The notes under the pieces are model-generated. The model did no database searches. It saw only the letters and a program-made list of their open reading frames with translations, and was not told the DNA's origin. Below are positions 1 to 6,510 of a stretch of DNA of 15,107 nucleotides, piece after piece; position 1 is the first letter of the stretch, and each line of letters opens with the position of its first letter. The translations under genes were made by a program, and so were the position numbers. The DNA comes from DATGMB01 sp035293845 (lineage in GTDB: Bacteria; Acidobacteriota; Terriglobia; Bryobacterales; Bryobacteraceae): contig DATGMB010000212.1 in NCBI GenBank assembly GCA_035293845.1, positions 1-15,107 on the forward strand, read 5' to 3'.

Positions 1-759
1 TTCATCGGCGAGCACGACGCGTGGCAGGAGCAGGTGGCCGCCAAGCGACTCATCGGCGTCGTGCCCCAGCGCCCCAACCTCGATTTCGCCCTCACCGCGC
101 GCGAAATTCTCGTCTTTCACGGCGCCTATTTCGGCCAATCCGCCAAAGTGCGCCAGGCCAAAGCCGACGAGCTGCTGGAACGCTTCAAGCTCACCGAGCG
201 CGCCGACCAGATGGTGCGCGGCTTCTCCGGCGGCATGATGCAGCGCCTCTCCATCGCCCGCGCCATGATGCACGATCCCGAGGTCCTGTTCCTCGACGAG
301 CCCTCGGCCGGCCTCGATCCGCAAACGCGCCTGCTGCTCTGGGATCTCGTCAAGGATTACAACCGCCAGGGCAAGACCATCGTCCTCACCACGCACTACA
401 TGGAAGAGGCCGATTCGCTCTGCAACCGCCTCGCCATCATCGACCACGGCCGCATCATCTCGCAGGGTACGCCCGCCGAGCTGAAATCGTCGATCCCCGG
501 CGGGTACCTGCTGCGCACGAAATTCAGCGGCGTGCCCGAGCCGCTGCTCGCCGGACTGCGCGCGCTGCCCGGCGTCACCGAAGTCCGCGCGTCCGACGGC
601 ATCGGCGCCGATATCTACGCCGATCGCGGCGGCCCGCTCATTCCCGCGATCGTCAGCGCTGCGCAATCCGCCGGCGCCGAGCTCTGCGATGTCCACATCC
701 AGGAGCCCAGCCTGGAAACCCTGTTCCTGCATCACACCGGAAGGAGCCTCCGAGATTGA
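1..759 (+). CDS. ABC transporter ATP-binding protein (5' partial)
   Basis: This is the cytoplasmic ATPase of an ABC-2 type exporter. The reading frame is open from base 1, so the start codon and Walker A motif lie upstream of the window. Visible motifs, in order: the Q-loop (VVPQRPN, about 58-78), the ABC signature (FSGGMMQR, about 223-246), Walker B with catalytic Glu (VLFLDEPSAGLDP, about 283-321) and the H-loop His (TTHYMEEAD, about 388-414). The C-terminal ~100 residues resemble the accessory domain of drug- or polysaccharide-export ATPases such as DrrA and NodI. An internal GTG at 34 could be mistaken for a start, but the coding frame continues upstream of it. The stop overlaps the permease start by 4 nt (TTGA), so the two are translationally coupled. 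The substrate cannot be told from sequence; drug, lipid or polysaccharide are all possible. Confidence 0.95.
   Translation, partial: FIGEHDAWQEQVAAKRLIGVVPQRPNLDFALTAREILVFHGAYFGQSAKVRQAKADELLERFKLTERADQMVRGFSGGMMQRLSIARAMMHDPEVLFLDEPSAGLDPQTRLLLWDLVKDYNRQGKTIVLTTHYMEEADSLCNRLAIIDHGRIISQGTPAELKSSIPGGYLLRTKFSGVPEPLLAGLRALPGVTEVRASDGIGADIYADRGGPLIPAIVSAAQSAGAELCDVHIQEPSLETLFLHHTGRSLRD
741..746 (+). promoter_or_regulatory. Shine-Dalgarno that fixes the permease start
   Basis: AAGGAG lies 9 nt before the TTG at 756, inside the last codons of the ATPase gene. It supports the rare TTG start, because no ATG or GTG in the right place exists near the N-terminus of the permease. Confidence 0.75.
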
Positions 760-1526
760 ACTGGAAAACTTTGTTCGCCCTGCTTTCGCGCGACGGCCAT
801 GTGGCCCGCCGCAATCTGGTCTTCACGCTGGTGCAGAACCTGCTGCAGCCGCTGCTGCTCACGTTCGTGTTCGGCCGCATTCTCACCTCCAGCGGCATGA
901 TGTCGACCGCGTACAAGAACGTGCTGCTGCCCGGCATCATCGGCACCAGCATGGTCATGTCCGGCGTGTGGGCGGTCGCCATGCCGCTGATCGCCGAATT
1001 CCAATGGACCAAGGAGATTGAGGACCGCCTGCTCGCGCCGATCGAGATCGGCTGGCTCGCGGTCGAAAAGGTGATCGCCGGCATGATCCAGGCGCTGGTC
1101 GCCGGATTGGTGGTGATCCCCTCGGCCTGGCTGGTCATGGGCTCGGGCGTCAACATCAGCTTCCAGAGCCCGTTCCTGTTCCTGCTCATCTGCTTCCTGG
1201 TCGCGCTGTTCGCCGCCGCCGGAGGCCTGGCGCTCGGCTGCTCGATCGGCCAGGCGCAGGTCGGTCTGATGTTCAGCCTCGTGATCGCGCCCATGATCAT
1301 GTTCGGCTGCGCGTATTATCCTTGGGCCGCGCTGAAAAACTTTCCTGGCCTGCAATACGCTGTGCTAATCAACCCGCTGGTCTACGCCAGCGAAGGGCTG
1401 CGCGGCGCGCTGGTCCCCGGCATTCCGCACATTTCGCTTTTGGCCGTGGTCGGCGCGTTGGTGCTGATCAACGTGATCCTGCTGGCGGTCGGCATGAAGC
1501 AGTTCTACGCGAAGTCGATCGGCTGA
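756..1526 (+). CDS. ABC-2 type transporter permease
   Basis: This is the membrane subunit of the exporter whose ATPase precedes it, 256 aa from the TTG start. An upstream in-frame extension to about base 21 is only a shadow of the ATPase gene and is rejected. About six hydrophobic segments are visible, near residues 20-42, 54-78, 99-125, 137-160, 164-190 and 225-248, which is the usual ABC-2 topology. The N-terminus (NWKTLFALLSRDGHVARRN) is amphipathic and basic, and the loop after TM5 (NFPGLQYAVLINPLVYASEG) matches the conserved NPL[TV]Y motif of the NodJ/DrrB class. It presumably forms a dimer that works with two ATPase copies. The specific substrate is unknown. A strong hairpin follows the stop. 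Confidence 0.93.
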   Translation: MNWKTLFALLSRDGHVARRNLVFTLVQNLLQPLLLTFVFGRILTSSGMMSTAYKNVLLPGIIGTSMVMSGVWAVAMPLIAEFQWTKEIEDRLLAPIEIGWLAVEKVIAGMIQALVAGLVVIPSAWLVMGSGVNISFQSPFLFLLICFLVALFAAAGGLALGCSIGQAQVGLMFSLVIAPMIMFGCAYYPWAALKNFPGLQYAVLINPLVYASEGLRGALVPGIPHISLLAVVGALVLINVILLAVGMKQFYAKSIG

Positions 1527-1528
1527 CC

Positions 1529-1568
1529 GAATCCCGCGCCGAATCCCCCCGGCATCGGCGCGGGATTC
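1529..1568. terminator. Perfect 14-bp inverted repeat, likely bidirectional terminator
   Basis: Left arm GAATCCCGCGCCGA (1529-1542) and right arm TCGGCGCGGGATTC (1555-1568) are exact reverse complements around a 12-nt loop. The repeat sits in the 54-bp gap between the permease stop and the stop of the convergent LuxR gene. There is no T-tract on either side, so it may be an RNA-stabilising hairpin or a Rho-assisted terminator rather than a classical intrinsic one. Confidence 0.65.
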
Positions 1569-1580
1569 GCCCCGATCCGG

Positions 1581-2696
1581 TCAAATCCCGGCGGAACTCT
1601 TCAACAGCAGGCGGACCAACTCGCTCTGCCGCCTCGCTCCGGTTTTCGAATAGATCCGCTTCACGTACGTGCGTGCTGTGTGCGCGCTGATGGCAGCTTG
1701 TTCCGCATATTCCTCCACGCTCTTCCCATCGACCAGGGCGGTGCAAAGCTGAATCTCTGCCGGCGTTAACCCGAACAGTTGGTGCAATGCCCGGCCATCG
1801 AGGGTCGCCGCCTCCTCCGGGTCGGTCACGAAGAGCACCGCGGCGGCGCCCTCTCCGCTGAGAAAACTGTGCCGCGGCAACGGGGAAACCAGGACCTCCA
1901 AGGGTCTTGCGCCCGATGGGCGGTGAATCGGTATTACCGTTTCGGGCAGACTCCCGGATTCCAGTGGCATGCAGACGGCCGCAATCACCCTGCGCAGCTT
2001 TACGGTTTCCGGGCGGCTGGCGGCCTGGAGTCCGTCTCCCGAGATCAGACCATCCCCGCGTTTGAGAATCGCCTCCGTGGCGCGGTTGGTGAAAATGACT
2101 CTTGCATCGGAGTTGACGGCGATGATGCCGGTCGCGAGGCGATCGAGGGCTCCTGTCGCGGCGTGGAGGCCGGACTCGAGTCCTGCGATGCGGTTGTGTA
2201 TGCGCGCGGCGCACTGCAGATGCGGCGCCAGATAACGGAATAGAGCGACCTCGCTCGCAGTGAAGCCTCCGGCGCGCCGCGAGCGGATCGCGGTAATTTC
2301 GGATGTCATCCACTGGTCCTGCGCGATCAGCACGCCGCAAGAGTAGAACCAATCCTGCGGCCGAAGAAAGTCGTTGTAGAATTCGGTCCGCAGCAGTTCC
2401 CGGTCCGTCAGGATTTGCTCCCCGAGTGCGATCGGCGCGCGCCGGAAGGGACGGGCCGCCAGCCAAGGATTGATCGTGACGAAATATTCCTGGTAGGACT
2501 GGATCCATTCCGCTTCGACACCGATTACCCCGGAAGCGTTGGCCTTCCGATGAGCGCTGTCGTGGATCAGGAATACGGCGCTCCGAGCGTGGACCGCCTC
2601 GCTGAAACGCATGAGGAAATCGCTCCACCCCGGCGGGTCCGCTGCTGCTTCATACGCGGATCGGATGAGTTCCTCAATATGCGGATTGGAGGGCAT
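1581..2696 (-). CDS. LuxR-type HTH transcriptional regulator
   Basis: This is a predicted DNA-binding regulator of 371 aa from the chosen ATG at 2696. The C-terminal ~60 residues (about 307-366; LTPAEIQLCTALVDGKS... ISAHTARTYVKRIYSKTG) are a clear LuxR/GerE helix-turn-helix. The N-terminal ~290 residues show no receiver domain; a stretch around 165-280 (GIIAVNSDARVIFTNRATEAIL) reads like a PAS-type sensor segment. An upstream ATG at 2792 would add 32 residues that include a PRFFAPRFF repeat caused by a DNA duplication. I prefer 2696 because the homology-like sequence begins there, although its Shine-Dalgarno is weak. The gene is convergent with the ABC operon and divergent from the PAS protein. 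The ligand and targets are unknown. Confidence 0.88.
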   Translation of the reverse strand: MPSNPHIEELIRSAYEAAADPPGWSDFLMRFSEAVHARSAVFLIHDSAHRKANASGVIGVEAEWIQSYQEYFVTINPWLAARPFRRAPIALGEQILTDRELLRTEFYNDFLRPQDWFYSCGVLIAQDQWMTSEITAIRSRRAGGFTASEVALFRYLAPHLQCAARIHNRIAGLESGLHAATGALDRLATGIIAVNSDARVIFTNRATEAILKRGDGLISGDGLQAASRPETVKLRRVIAAVCMPLESGSLPETVIPIHRPSGARPLEVLVSPLPRHSFLSGEGAAAVLFVTDPEEAATLDGRALHQLFGLTPAEIQLCTALVDGKSVEEYAEQAAISAHTARTYVKRIYSKTGARRQSELVRLLLKSSAGI

Positions 2697-2726
2697 GAAA
2701 AACCTGGGGGCGAAAAACCTGGGGAA
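2697..2726. repeat. Tandem 15-bp direct repeat at the 5' edge of the LuxR gene
   Basis: GAAAAACCTGGGG occurs at 2697-2709 and again at 2712-2724, giving two 15-bp units directly before the preferred ATG. It lies either in the 5' untranslated leader or, if translation starts at 2792, encodes a repeated RFFAP-like peptide. Confidence 0.85.
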
Positions 2727-2883
2727 TAGTGGCCTTTCACACAGGCTACCACACAGTTCCACTTTGGTTGTCCCCAATTTGAGTGACAGCATTCGGCAGG
2801 CGTTCGCTGTAATCTGCCTTTAGCATTCCGCTATGGCATCGAACCTCGTTTCGTGCTCCTCAATTTCAGCGCCCTTCATGCAT

Positions 2884-2906
2884 CGGATCAGCCTTCCCCT
2901 GATCCG
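2884..2906. repeat. 8-bp inverted repeat, possible operator
   Basis: CGGATCAG (2884-2891) and CTGATCCG (2899-2906) are exact reverse complements separated by 7 nt. It lies about 190 bp from the LuxR start and about 115 bp from the PAS gene start. It could be a dimer-binding operator for the neighbouring LuxR protein or a short hairpin; sequence alone does not decide. Confidence 0.4.
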
Positions 2907-3019
2907 GCGTCGCAATTTTCCTTCCTGCGTGGCACGGCAGCAGATATAGGCGTACAGCCGTCCAAGTCGGGCAGAGTTTGAGGCACGAACGGGATGAAAC
3001 AGGATGGGAAAGTCGGAAA

Positions 3020-3661
3020 ATGGGCGCAGCGCATCTCTCCGAACACGAATACAAGACCCTGGTAGAGCAGTCGCCGTTAATGATCTGGCGTTCCAATACT
3101 ACCGCCGGGTGCGACTACTTCAACGACCGCTGGCTCCGTTTCCGGGGGCGCGCGATGGAGCAGGAGACTGGAAATCAATGGGCGGCAGGAGTTCATCCCG
3201 AGGATCTCCAGCAACGTCTTTCCACGTATCTGGAGGCGTTCGGTAACCGGCAGCAGTTTGAGATCGAGTATCGCCTCAGGCGTCACGATGGCGAGTATCG
3301 GTGGATCTTCGACAAGGGCGCACCATTTTTCGATGAGAACAATGAGTTCCGAGGCTACATCGGAAGCTGCATCGACGTGACGGACCGGATCGAGGCTCAG
3401 TGCGCGCTGGACGAGGCACGGAAGAGGGAGTTGGCGAATCTCGGCGGGATACTGCCAATCTGCATGCAGTGCAGAAAAACCCGGAGCGCGGACGGGCGCT
3501 GGTTTCACCTCGAGGATTACATTCGCAAGCACTCGCGCATCGACTTTACCCATGGGGTATGTCCCGAGTGTTACCAGGTCTATTCCAAGTACCTTTCGGA
3601 ACGGCAGCCAAGGGGGCGCTACTTGAAAACGAAGGATTCGGCTACGGATGGAAAATCCTAG
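3020..3661 (+). CDS. PAS-domain protein with C-terminal CxxC/CxxC module
   Basis: This is a predicted cytoplasmic sensor of 213 aa. Residues about 10-125 form a PAS fold of the PAS_3 type (WRSN near the start, HPEDLQQRL, YRLRRHDGEYRWIFDKGAPFFDE, GYIGSCIDVTDRI). The C-terminal module has cysteines 148, 151, 181 and 184 in LPICMQCRKT and HGVCPECYQ with RWFHLEDYIRKHS between. This pattern is known from many PAS, GAF and receiver proteins; its function is unsettled and zinc binding is plausible. There is no kinase, GGDEF or HTH output domain and no membrane segment. ATG 3020 is preferred; an in-frame TTG at 2978 would add 14 residues. The 3' end overlaps the next gene by 14 nt, suggesting the two proteins work together. 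Confidence 0.88.
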   Translation: MGAAHLSEHEYKTLVEQSPLMIWRSNTTAGCDYFNDRWLRFRGRAMEQETGNQWAAGVHPEDLQQRLSTYLEAFGNRQQFEIEYRLRRHDGEYRWIFDKGAPFFDENNEFRGYIGSCIDVTDRIEAQCALDEARKRELANLGGILPICMQCRKTRSADGRWFHLEDYIRKHSRIDFTHGVCPECYQVYSKYLSERQPRGRYLKTKDSATDGKS

Positions 3662-4055
3662 CGCCCCGCTACGCGACGGCCAAACCACCATTCTGATACT
3701 CGACGATGAGCGGATGGTGCTGGAGGTTTCCAGACTCGCCTTGACCAGGGCCGGGTACACGGTCCTGACCACCGCTGACCCGGATGAGGCGATCGCGGTA
3801 GCAGATTCCTATCGGGGGGAGATTGCCCTCTTCATCACGAATTGCCGTCTGCCCGATGGCAGAAGCGGGCGGGAAATTGCGGAGCAGCTCCTCCAAAGCA
3901 ATCCGGGGTTGCCGGTGCTGCACATCTCCGGTTACCCCGAGGTTCAGTTGCGGCAGGAGCATACCATGACGCGTGGCGGCTTCTACCTGGCAAAACCGTT
4001 CACGCCTTTCCAACTGGTGTCCAAGGTGAGGGAGATTCTGGCTCGTTCGAGGTAG
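3648..4055 (+). CDS. Single-domain receiver protein lacking the phospho-acceptor Asp
   Basis: This is a stand-alone CheY-like receiver of 135 aa with no output domain. The acidic pair is present (ILILDDE, D19/D20), as are the conserved Ser (HISGY, S94) and Lys (LAKPF, K116). At the phosphorylation site the strand reads LFITNCRLPDG, so Asn65 (AAT, 3840-3842) stands where Asp is expected; GAT to AAT is a single-base change. It is therefore probably not phosphorylated in the usual way and may act as a constitutive or allosteric pseudo-receiver. It overlaps the PAS gene by 14 nt, implying coupled translation. Alternatives are a recent inactivating mutation or a sequencing error at one base. Confidence 0.92.
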   Translation: MENPSAPLRDGQTTILILDDERMVLEVSRLALTRAGYTVLTTADPDEAIAVADSYRGEIALFITNCRLPDGRSGREIAEQLLQSNPGLPVLHISGYPEVQLRQEHTMTRGGFYLAKPFTPFQLVSKVREILARSR

Positions 4056-4073
4056 CCCTGCCCGCCGTACAAT
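4046..4073 (+). promoter_or_regulatory. Candidate dinB promoter
   Basis: A -10-like TACAAT (4068-4073) follows a weak -35 TTCGAG (4046-4051) with a 16-nt spacer, overlapping the end of the receiver gene. The start codon lies 21 nt after the -10. No convincing LexA-type operator is seen. The call rests mainly on the good -10. Confidence 0.3.
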
Positions 4074-4094
4074 CGAAGCAGCGGTGCATTCCCC

Positions 4095-5351
4095 GTGAAA
4101 ACTTACTTCCACGTCGATATGGACGCCTTCTTCGTCTCCGTGGAAGAGCTCTACGACCCCTCGCTCCGCGGCAAGCCCGTCGTGGTCGGCGGCCGCCCCA
4201 ACGAGCGCGGCGTCGTCTCCGCCGCTTCTTACGCCGCCCGCAAGTTCGGCGTCCATTCCGCCATGCCGCTGCGCACAGCCTACAAACTCTGCCCGCAGGC
4301 CATCTTCGTCGAAGGCCACCCCGACCGCTACCGCGAGTGCTCGCATCAGGTCCGCGAGGTCCTCCAGTCCTTCTCCCCGCTCGTCGAAATGGCCTCGATC
4401 GACGAAGCCTACCTCGATATGACGGGCACCGGGCGCCTGCACGGTCCGCCGCTGCGCGCCGCCCACCTGCTTCACGAGCGCATGAAGGAGCGCACGCGCC
4501 TCAACTGCTCCATCGGCATCGCCGCCTCGCGCCTCGTAGCCAAAATTTCCTCCGACCAGGCCAAGCCGAACGGCATCCTCTGGGTTCTGCCCGGCCGCGA
4601 GGCAGCTTTTCTCGCGCCGCTCGATGTCCGCAAAGTCCCCGGCGTGGGCAAGGTCACGGAGAAGAACCTCCACGCCGTCGGCATTCGCAAGGTCGGCGAC
4701 CTCGCGCGGCTCGACGAAGCCTTTCTCGAACAGCGCTTCGGCAAGTGGGGCCTGGCGCTCGCCGGTAAGGCCCGCGGGCTCGACGCCGGCGGCTGGTTCG
4801 ATACCGAAATCGGGGAGGACGCCGGGCCGAAGTCCATCAGCCACGAGCACACCTTCGGTGAAGACACCGCTGACGCCGCGCAGCTCGAATCCACCCTCGC
4901 GCGCCTCTGCGAAATGGTCGGCCGCCGCCTGCGCGAAAACGGCCTCGAAGCCCGCACCGTGCAGCTCAAGCTGCGCTACTCCGATTTCTCCACCATCACC
5001 CGCGCCCATTCGATGCCGCGCGCCACCCAGCTCGATACCGAGCTCTACGCCGAAATCCGCACTCTCTTCCGCGCCAACTGGACCGCCGGCCGCCCCGTCC
5101 GCCTGCTCGGCGTGCATGCTTCGCAGTGGGGCGATGGCCCCGATCAGATGGACCTGCTTGGCGAAGGCCGGCATGAAAAGTGGCGCGGCGCGCTCGCCGC
5201 CGCGGACCGCCTTCGCGATAAGTTCGGCGAATCTTCGGTCTCGCTCGCGTCCGGCATGAAAGGCCATTTCCGGGAGCGCACCCACGAGGCGATGCCGGAT
5301 AAGATCGCGCCGGATAAAATCATTCCGGGCAAAAAGCCCACGGGTGTATAG
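4095..5351 (+). CDS. dinB: DNA polymerase IV (Y-family translesion polymerase)
   Basis: This is an error-prone lesion-bypass polymerase of 418 aa from the GTG start. Catalytic carboxylates are in place: D8 and D10 (FHVDMDAFF) and D103/E104 (SIDEAYLD). F13 occupies the usual steric-gate position. The fingers motif SAASYAARKFGVHSAMP (about 42-58), the helix-hairpin-helix of the thumb (VRKVPGVGKVTEKNL, about 178-191) and the little-finger domain follow. QMDLL (351-355) fits the beta-clamp binding motif. The last 20 residues contain an unusual PDKIA-PDKII-PGKKP repeat. The start lacks a strong Shine-Dalgarno, but HVDMDAFF lies at the family's normal distance from the N-terminus. Coding sequence here is much more GC-rich than the two genes before it. 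Confidence 0.97.
   Translation: MKTYFHVDMDAFFVSVEELYDPSLRGKPVVVGGRPNERGVVSAASYAARKFGVHSAMPLRTAYKLCPQAIFVEGHPDRYRECSHQVREVLQSFSPLVEMASIDEAYLDMTGTGRLHGPPLRAAHLLHERMKERTRLNCSIGIAASRLVAKISSDQAKPNGILWVLPGREAAFLAPLDVRKVPGVGKVTEKNLHAVGIRKVGDLARLDEAFLEQRFGKWGLALAGKARGLDAGGWFDTEIGEDAGPKSISHEHTFGEDTADAAQLESTLARLCEMVGRRLRENGLEARTVQLKLRYSDFSTITRAHSMPRATQLDTELYAEIRTLFRANWTAGRPVRLLGVHASQWGDGPDQMDLLGEGRHEKWRGALAAADRLRDKFGESSVSLASGMKGHFRERTHEAMPDKIAPDKIIPGKKPTGV
5294..5338 (+). repeat. 15-bp imperfect tandem repeat in the dinB 3' end
   Basis: GCCGGATAAGATCGC (5294-5308) and GCCGGATAAAATCAT (5309-5323) are near-identical; TCCGGGCAAAAAGCC (5324-5338) is a more diverged third unit. They encode three five-residue units in a basic C-terminal tail. 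Replication slippage is the likely origin. Confidence 0.7.
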
Positions 5352-5371
5352 TCGAAAGTCGGAGGGATTGG

Positions 5372-6397
5372 ATGTCCACACCGCATAGCGCAGGAGCACC
5401 GACTCCCGCGGTCGTATTCGATATGTTGTTTGCCCACCAGCGCTCGTCGGCTCTTACGGCGGCGATCGAGTTGGATCTGTTTCGCGCTGTAGGCGAAGGC
5501 CCTGGCGATGTCGCCTCCCTCGCCCGCGCCTGCCGTGCCTCGGAGCGCGGCATTCGCATTCTCTGCGATTTCCTGACCATCAATGGCGTGCTCGAAAAGC
5601 GCGAGGGAACTTACCACCACACGCCCGTCAGCGCCGCGTTCCTCGATCCGCGATCGCCCGCCTGTGTCGCCTCCATCTCGAAATTTCTGGGCAACCCGGC
5701 ATTGAACGAGCCGTACCGGCATCTTGCGGACATCGTGCGCAGCGGCGGGACCTCGCTGCCCGGCGAAGGCACCGTCGAGCCCGACAATCCCGTGTGGGTC
5801 GAATTCGCCCGCAGTATGGCGCCGATGATGGCCCCCATGGCCCCGCACCTGGCCGCGATCGTGCTCAATGGGCTGAGCGGTCCGCTACGCGTACTCGATA
5901 TCGCCGCCGGCCACGGATTGTTCGGCATCGAGATTGCCAAACAGCACCCGCAGGCGCGCATCACGGCGCTCGATTGGGCATCGGTCTTGCAGGTTGCGGT
6001 TGAGAATGCGGGGAAAGCGGCTGTCGCGGACCGCTATGAGACCATCCCCGGAAGCGCATTCGAGTCCGATTTTGCCGGGCCTTACGACGCCGTCCTGCTG
6101 ACCAACTTCCTGCACCACTTCGACCGCCCCACCTGCGTGGGCCTGCTGCGCAAGGTGCATAACGCGCTGCACCCCGGCGGCCGAGCCGCCACCCTCGAAT
6201 TCGTGCCGAACGAAGACCGCATCTCCCCGCCCATGGCCGCCGGTTTCGCCCTCACCATGCTGGCAAGCACGCGCTCGGGCGACGCCTACACGTTTTCCGA
6301 ACTCGCCTCGATGTACCGCGAAGCCGGCTTCGGCAACATCACGAGCGACCCGATCCCCACCGGCCCCAACACGGTGGTCATGGGCGAAGCGCTGTAG
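5372..6397 (+). CDS. SAM-dependent O-methyltransferase (methyltransferase_2 type)
   Basis: This is a 341-aa class I methyltransferase of the plant/actinomycete O-methyltransferase architecture. Residues about 12-95 form a winged-helix dimerisation domain (AAIELDLFRAV... GIRILCDFLTINGVL... YHHTP). The Rossmann domain follows, with SAM motif I VLDIAAGHG (174-182), acidic ribose-binding D201 (ITALDWA) and the NFLHHFD segment (245-251), where a catalytic His sits in relatives. The start ATG has GGAGGG at 5361-5366, 5 nt upstream. The substrate is unknown; relatives methylate small phenolics, quinones or polyketides. The gene begins 20 nt after dinB and may be co-transcribed, though no functional link is evident. 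A GC-rich hairpin follows. Confidence 0.92.
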   Translation: MSTPHSAGAPTPAVVFDMLFAHQRSSALTAAIELDLFRAVGEGPGDVASLARACRASERGIRILCDFLTINGVLEKREGTYHHTPVSAAFLDPRSPACVASISKFLGNPALNEPYRHLADIVRSGGTSLPGEGTVEPDNPVWVEFARSMAPMMAPMAPHLAAIVLNGLSGPLRVLDIAAGHGLFGIEIAKQHPQARITALDWASVLQVAVENAGKAAVADRYETIPGSAFESDFAGPYDAVLLTNFLHHFDRPTCVGLLRKVHNALHPGGRAATLEFVPNEDRISPPMAAGFALTMLASTRSGDAYTFSELASMYREAGFGNITSDPIPTGPNTVVMGEAL

Positions 6398-6423
6398 CCG
6401 CTCCTTGCAATCGCGTGTACTGG

Positions 6424-6448
6424 CCGGCCCGGCCGCAAAACGGGCCGG
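6424..6448. terminator. GC-rich hairpin after the methyltransferase gene
   Basis: CCGGCCCG (6424-6431) and CGGGCCGG (6441-6448) form an 8-bp stem around a 9-nt loop, extendable by a G-T and a G-C pair. It lies in the 113-bp gap between convergent genes. There is no clear T-tract, so termination is plausible but unproven. Confidence 0.5.
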
Positions 6449-6482
6449 TCCGGGTTTGGGGCGCGGCGCGTTGCCTCCTTAG

Positions 6483-6510
6483 CTCCTAACTCCTATCTCC
6501 TAACTCCTCC
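6483..6510. repeat. Heptanucleotide microsatellite
   Basis: Four consecutive 7-bp units read CTCCTAA, CTCCTAT, CTCCTAA and CTCCTCC; the 12-mer CTCCTAACTCCT is repeated exactly at 6483-6494 and 6497-6508. The array ends directly against the stop codon of the convergent dehydrogenase gene. Confidence 0.85.

Larger units (their letters stand above)
2697..3019. other. Intergenic region between divergent regulator genes
   Basis: This 323-bp stretch has no convincing gene. It holds the 15-bp tandem repeat (2697-2726), an 8-bp palindrome with a 7-nt spacer (2884-2906) and presumably the promoters of both flanking genes. A possible -10 (TATAGG, 2945-2950) lacks a recognisable -35. Short open frames here have no ribosome site or family resemblance. 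Confidence 0.6.

Noticed and set aside
21..755. N-terminal extension of the permease frame upstream of 756
   Set aside because: The sequence is Arg/Ala/Pro-rich and lies out of frame over the ATPase gene. TTG 756 with AAGGAG fits the permease start.
2930..2947. Sigma-54 promoter suggested by TGGCACG upstream of the PAS gene
   Set aside because: The -24 half matches well, but the -12 position reads CAGAT instead of TTGCA/T, so the invariant GC is missing.
2866..3096. 76-codon cysteine-containing open frame on the minus strand in the divergent gap
   Set aside because: It overlaps the PAS gene start, has no ribosome site and resembles no family I recognise.
3669..5399. 576-codon open frame on the minus strand opposite the receiver gene and dinB
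   Set aside because: It is antisense to well-supported genes, has a biased Gly/Ala/Glu/Asp composition and no recognisable domain. Long antisense frames are expected in GC-rich DNA.
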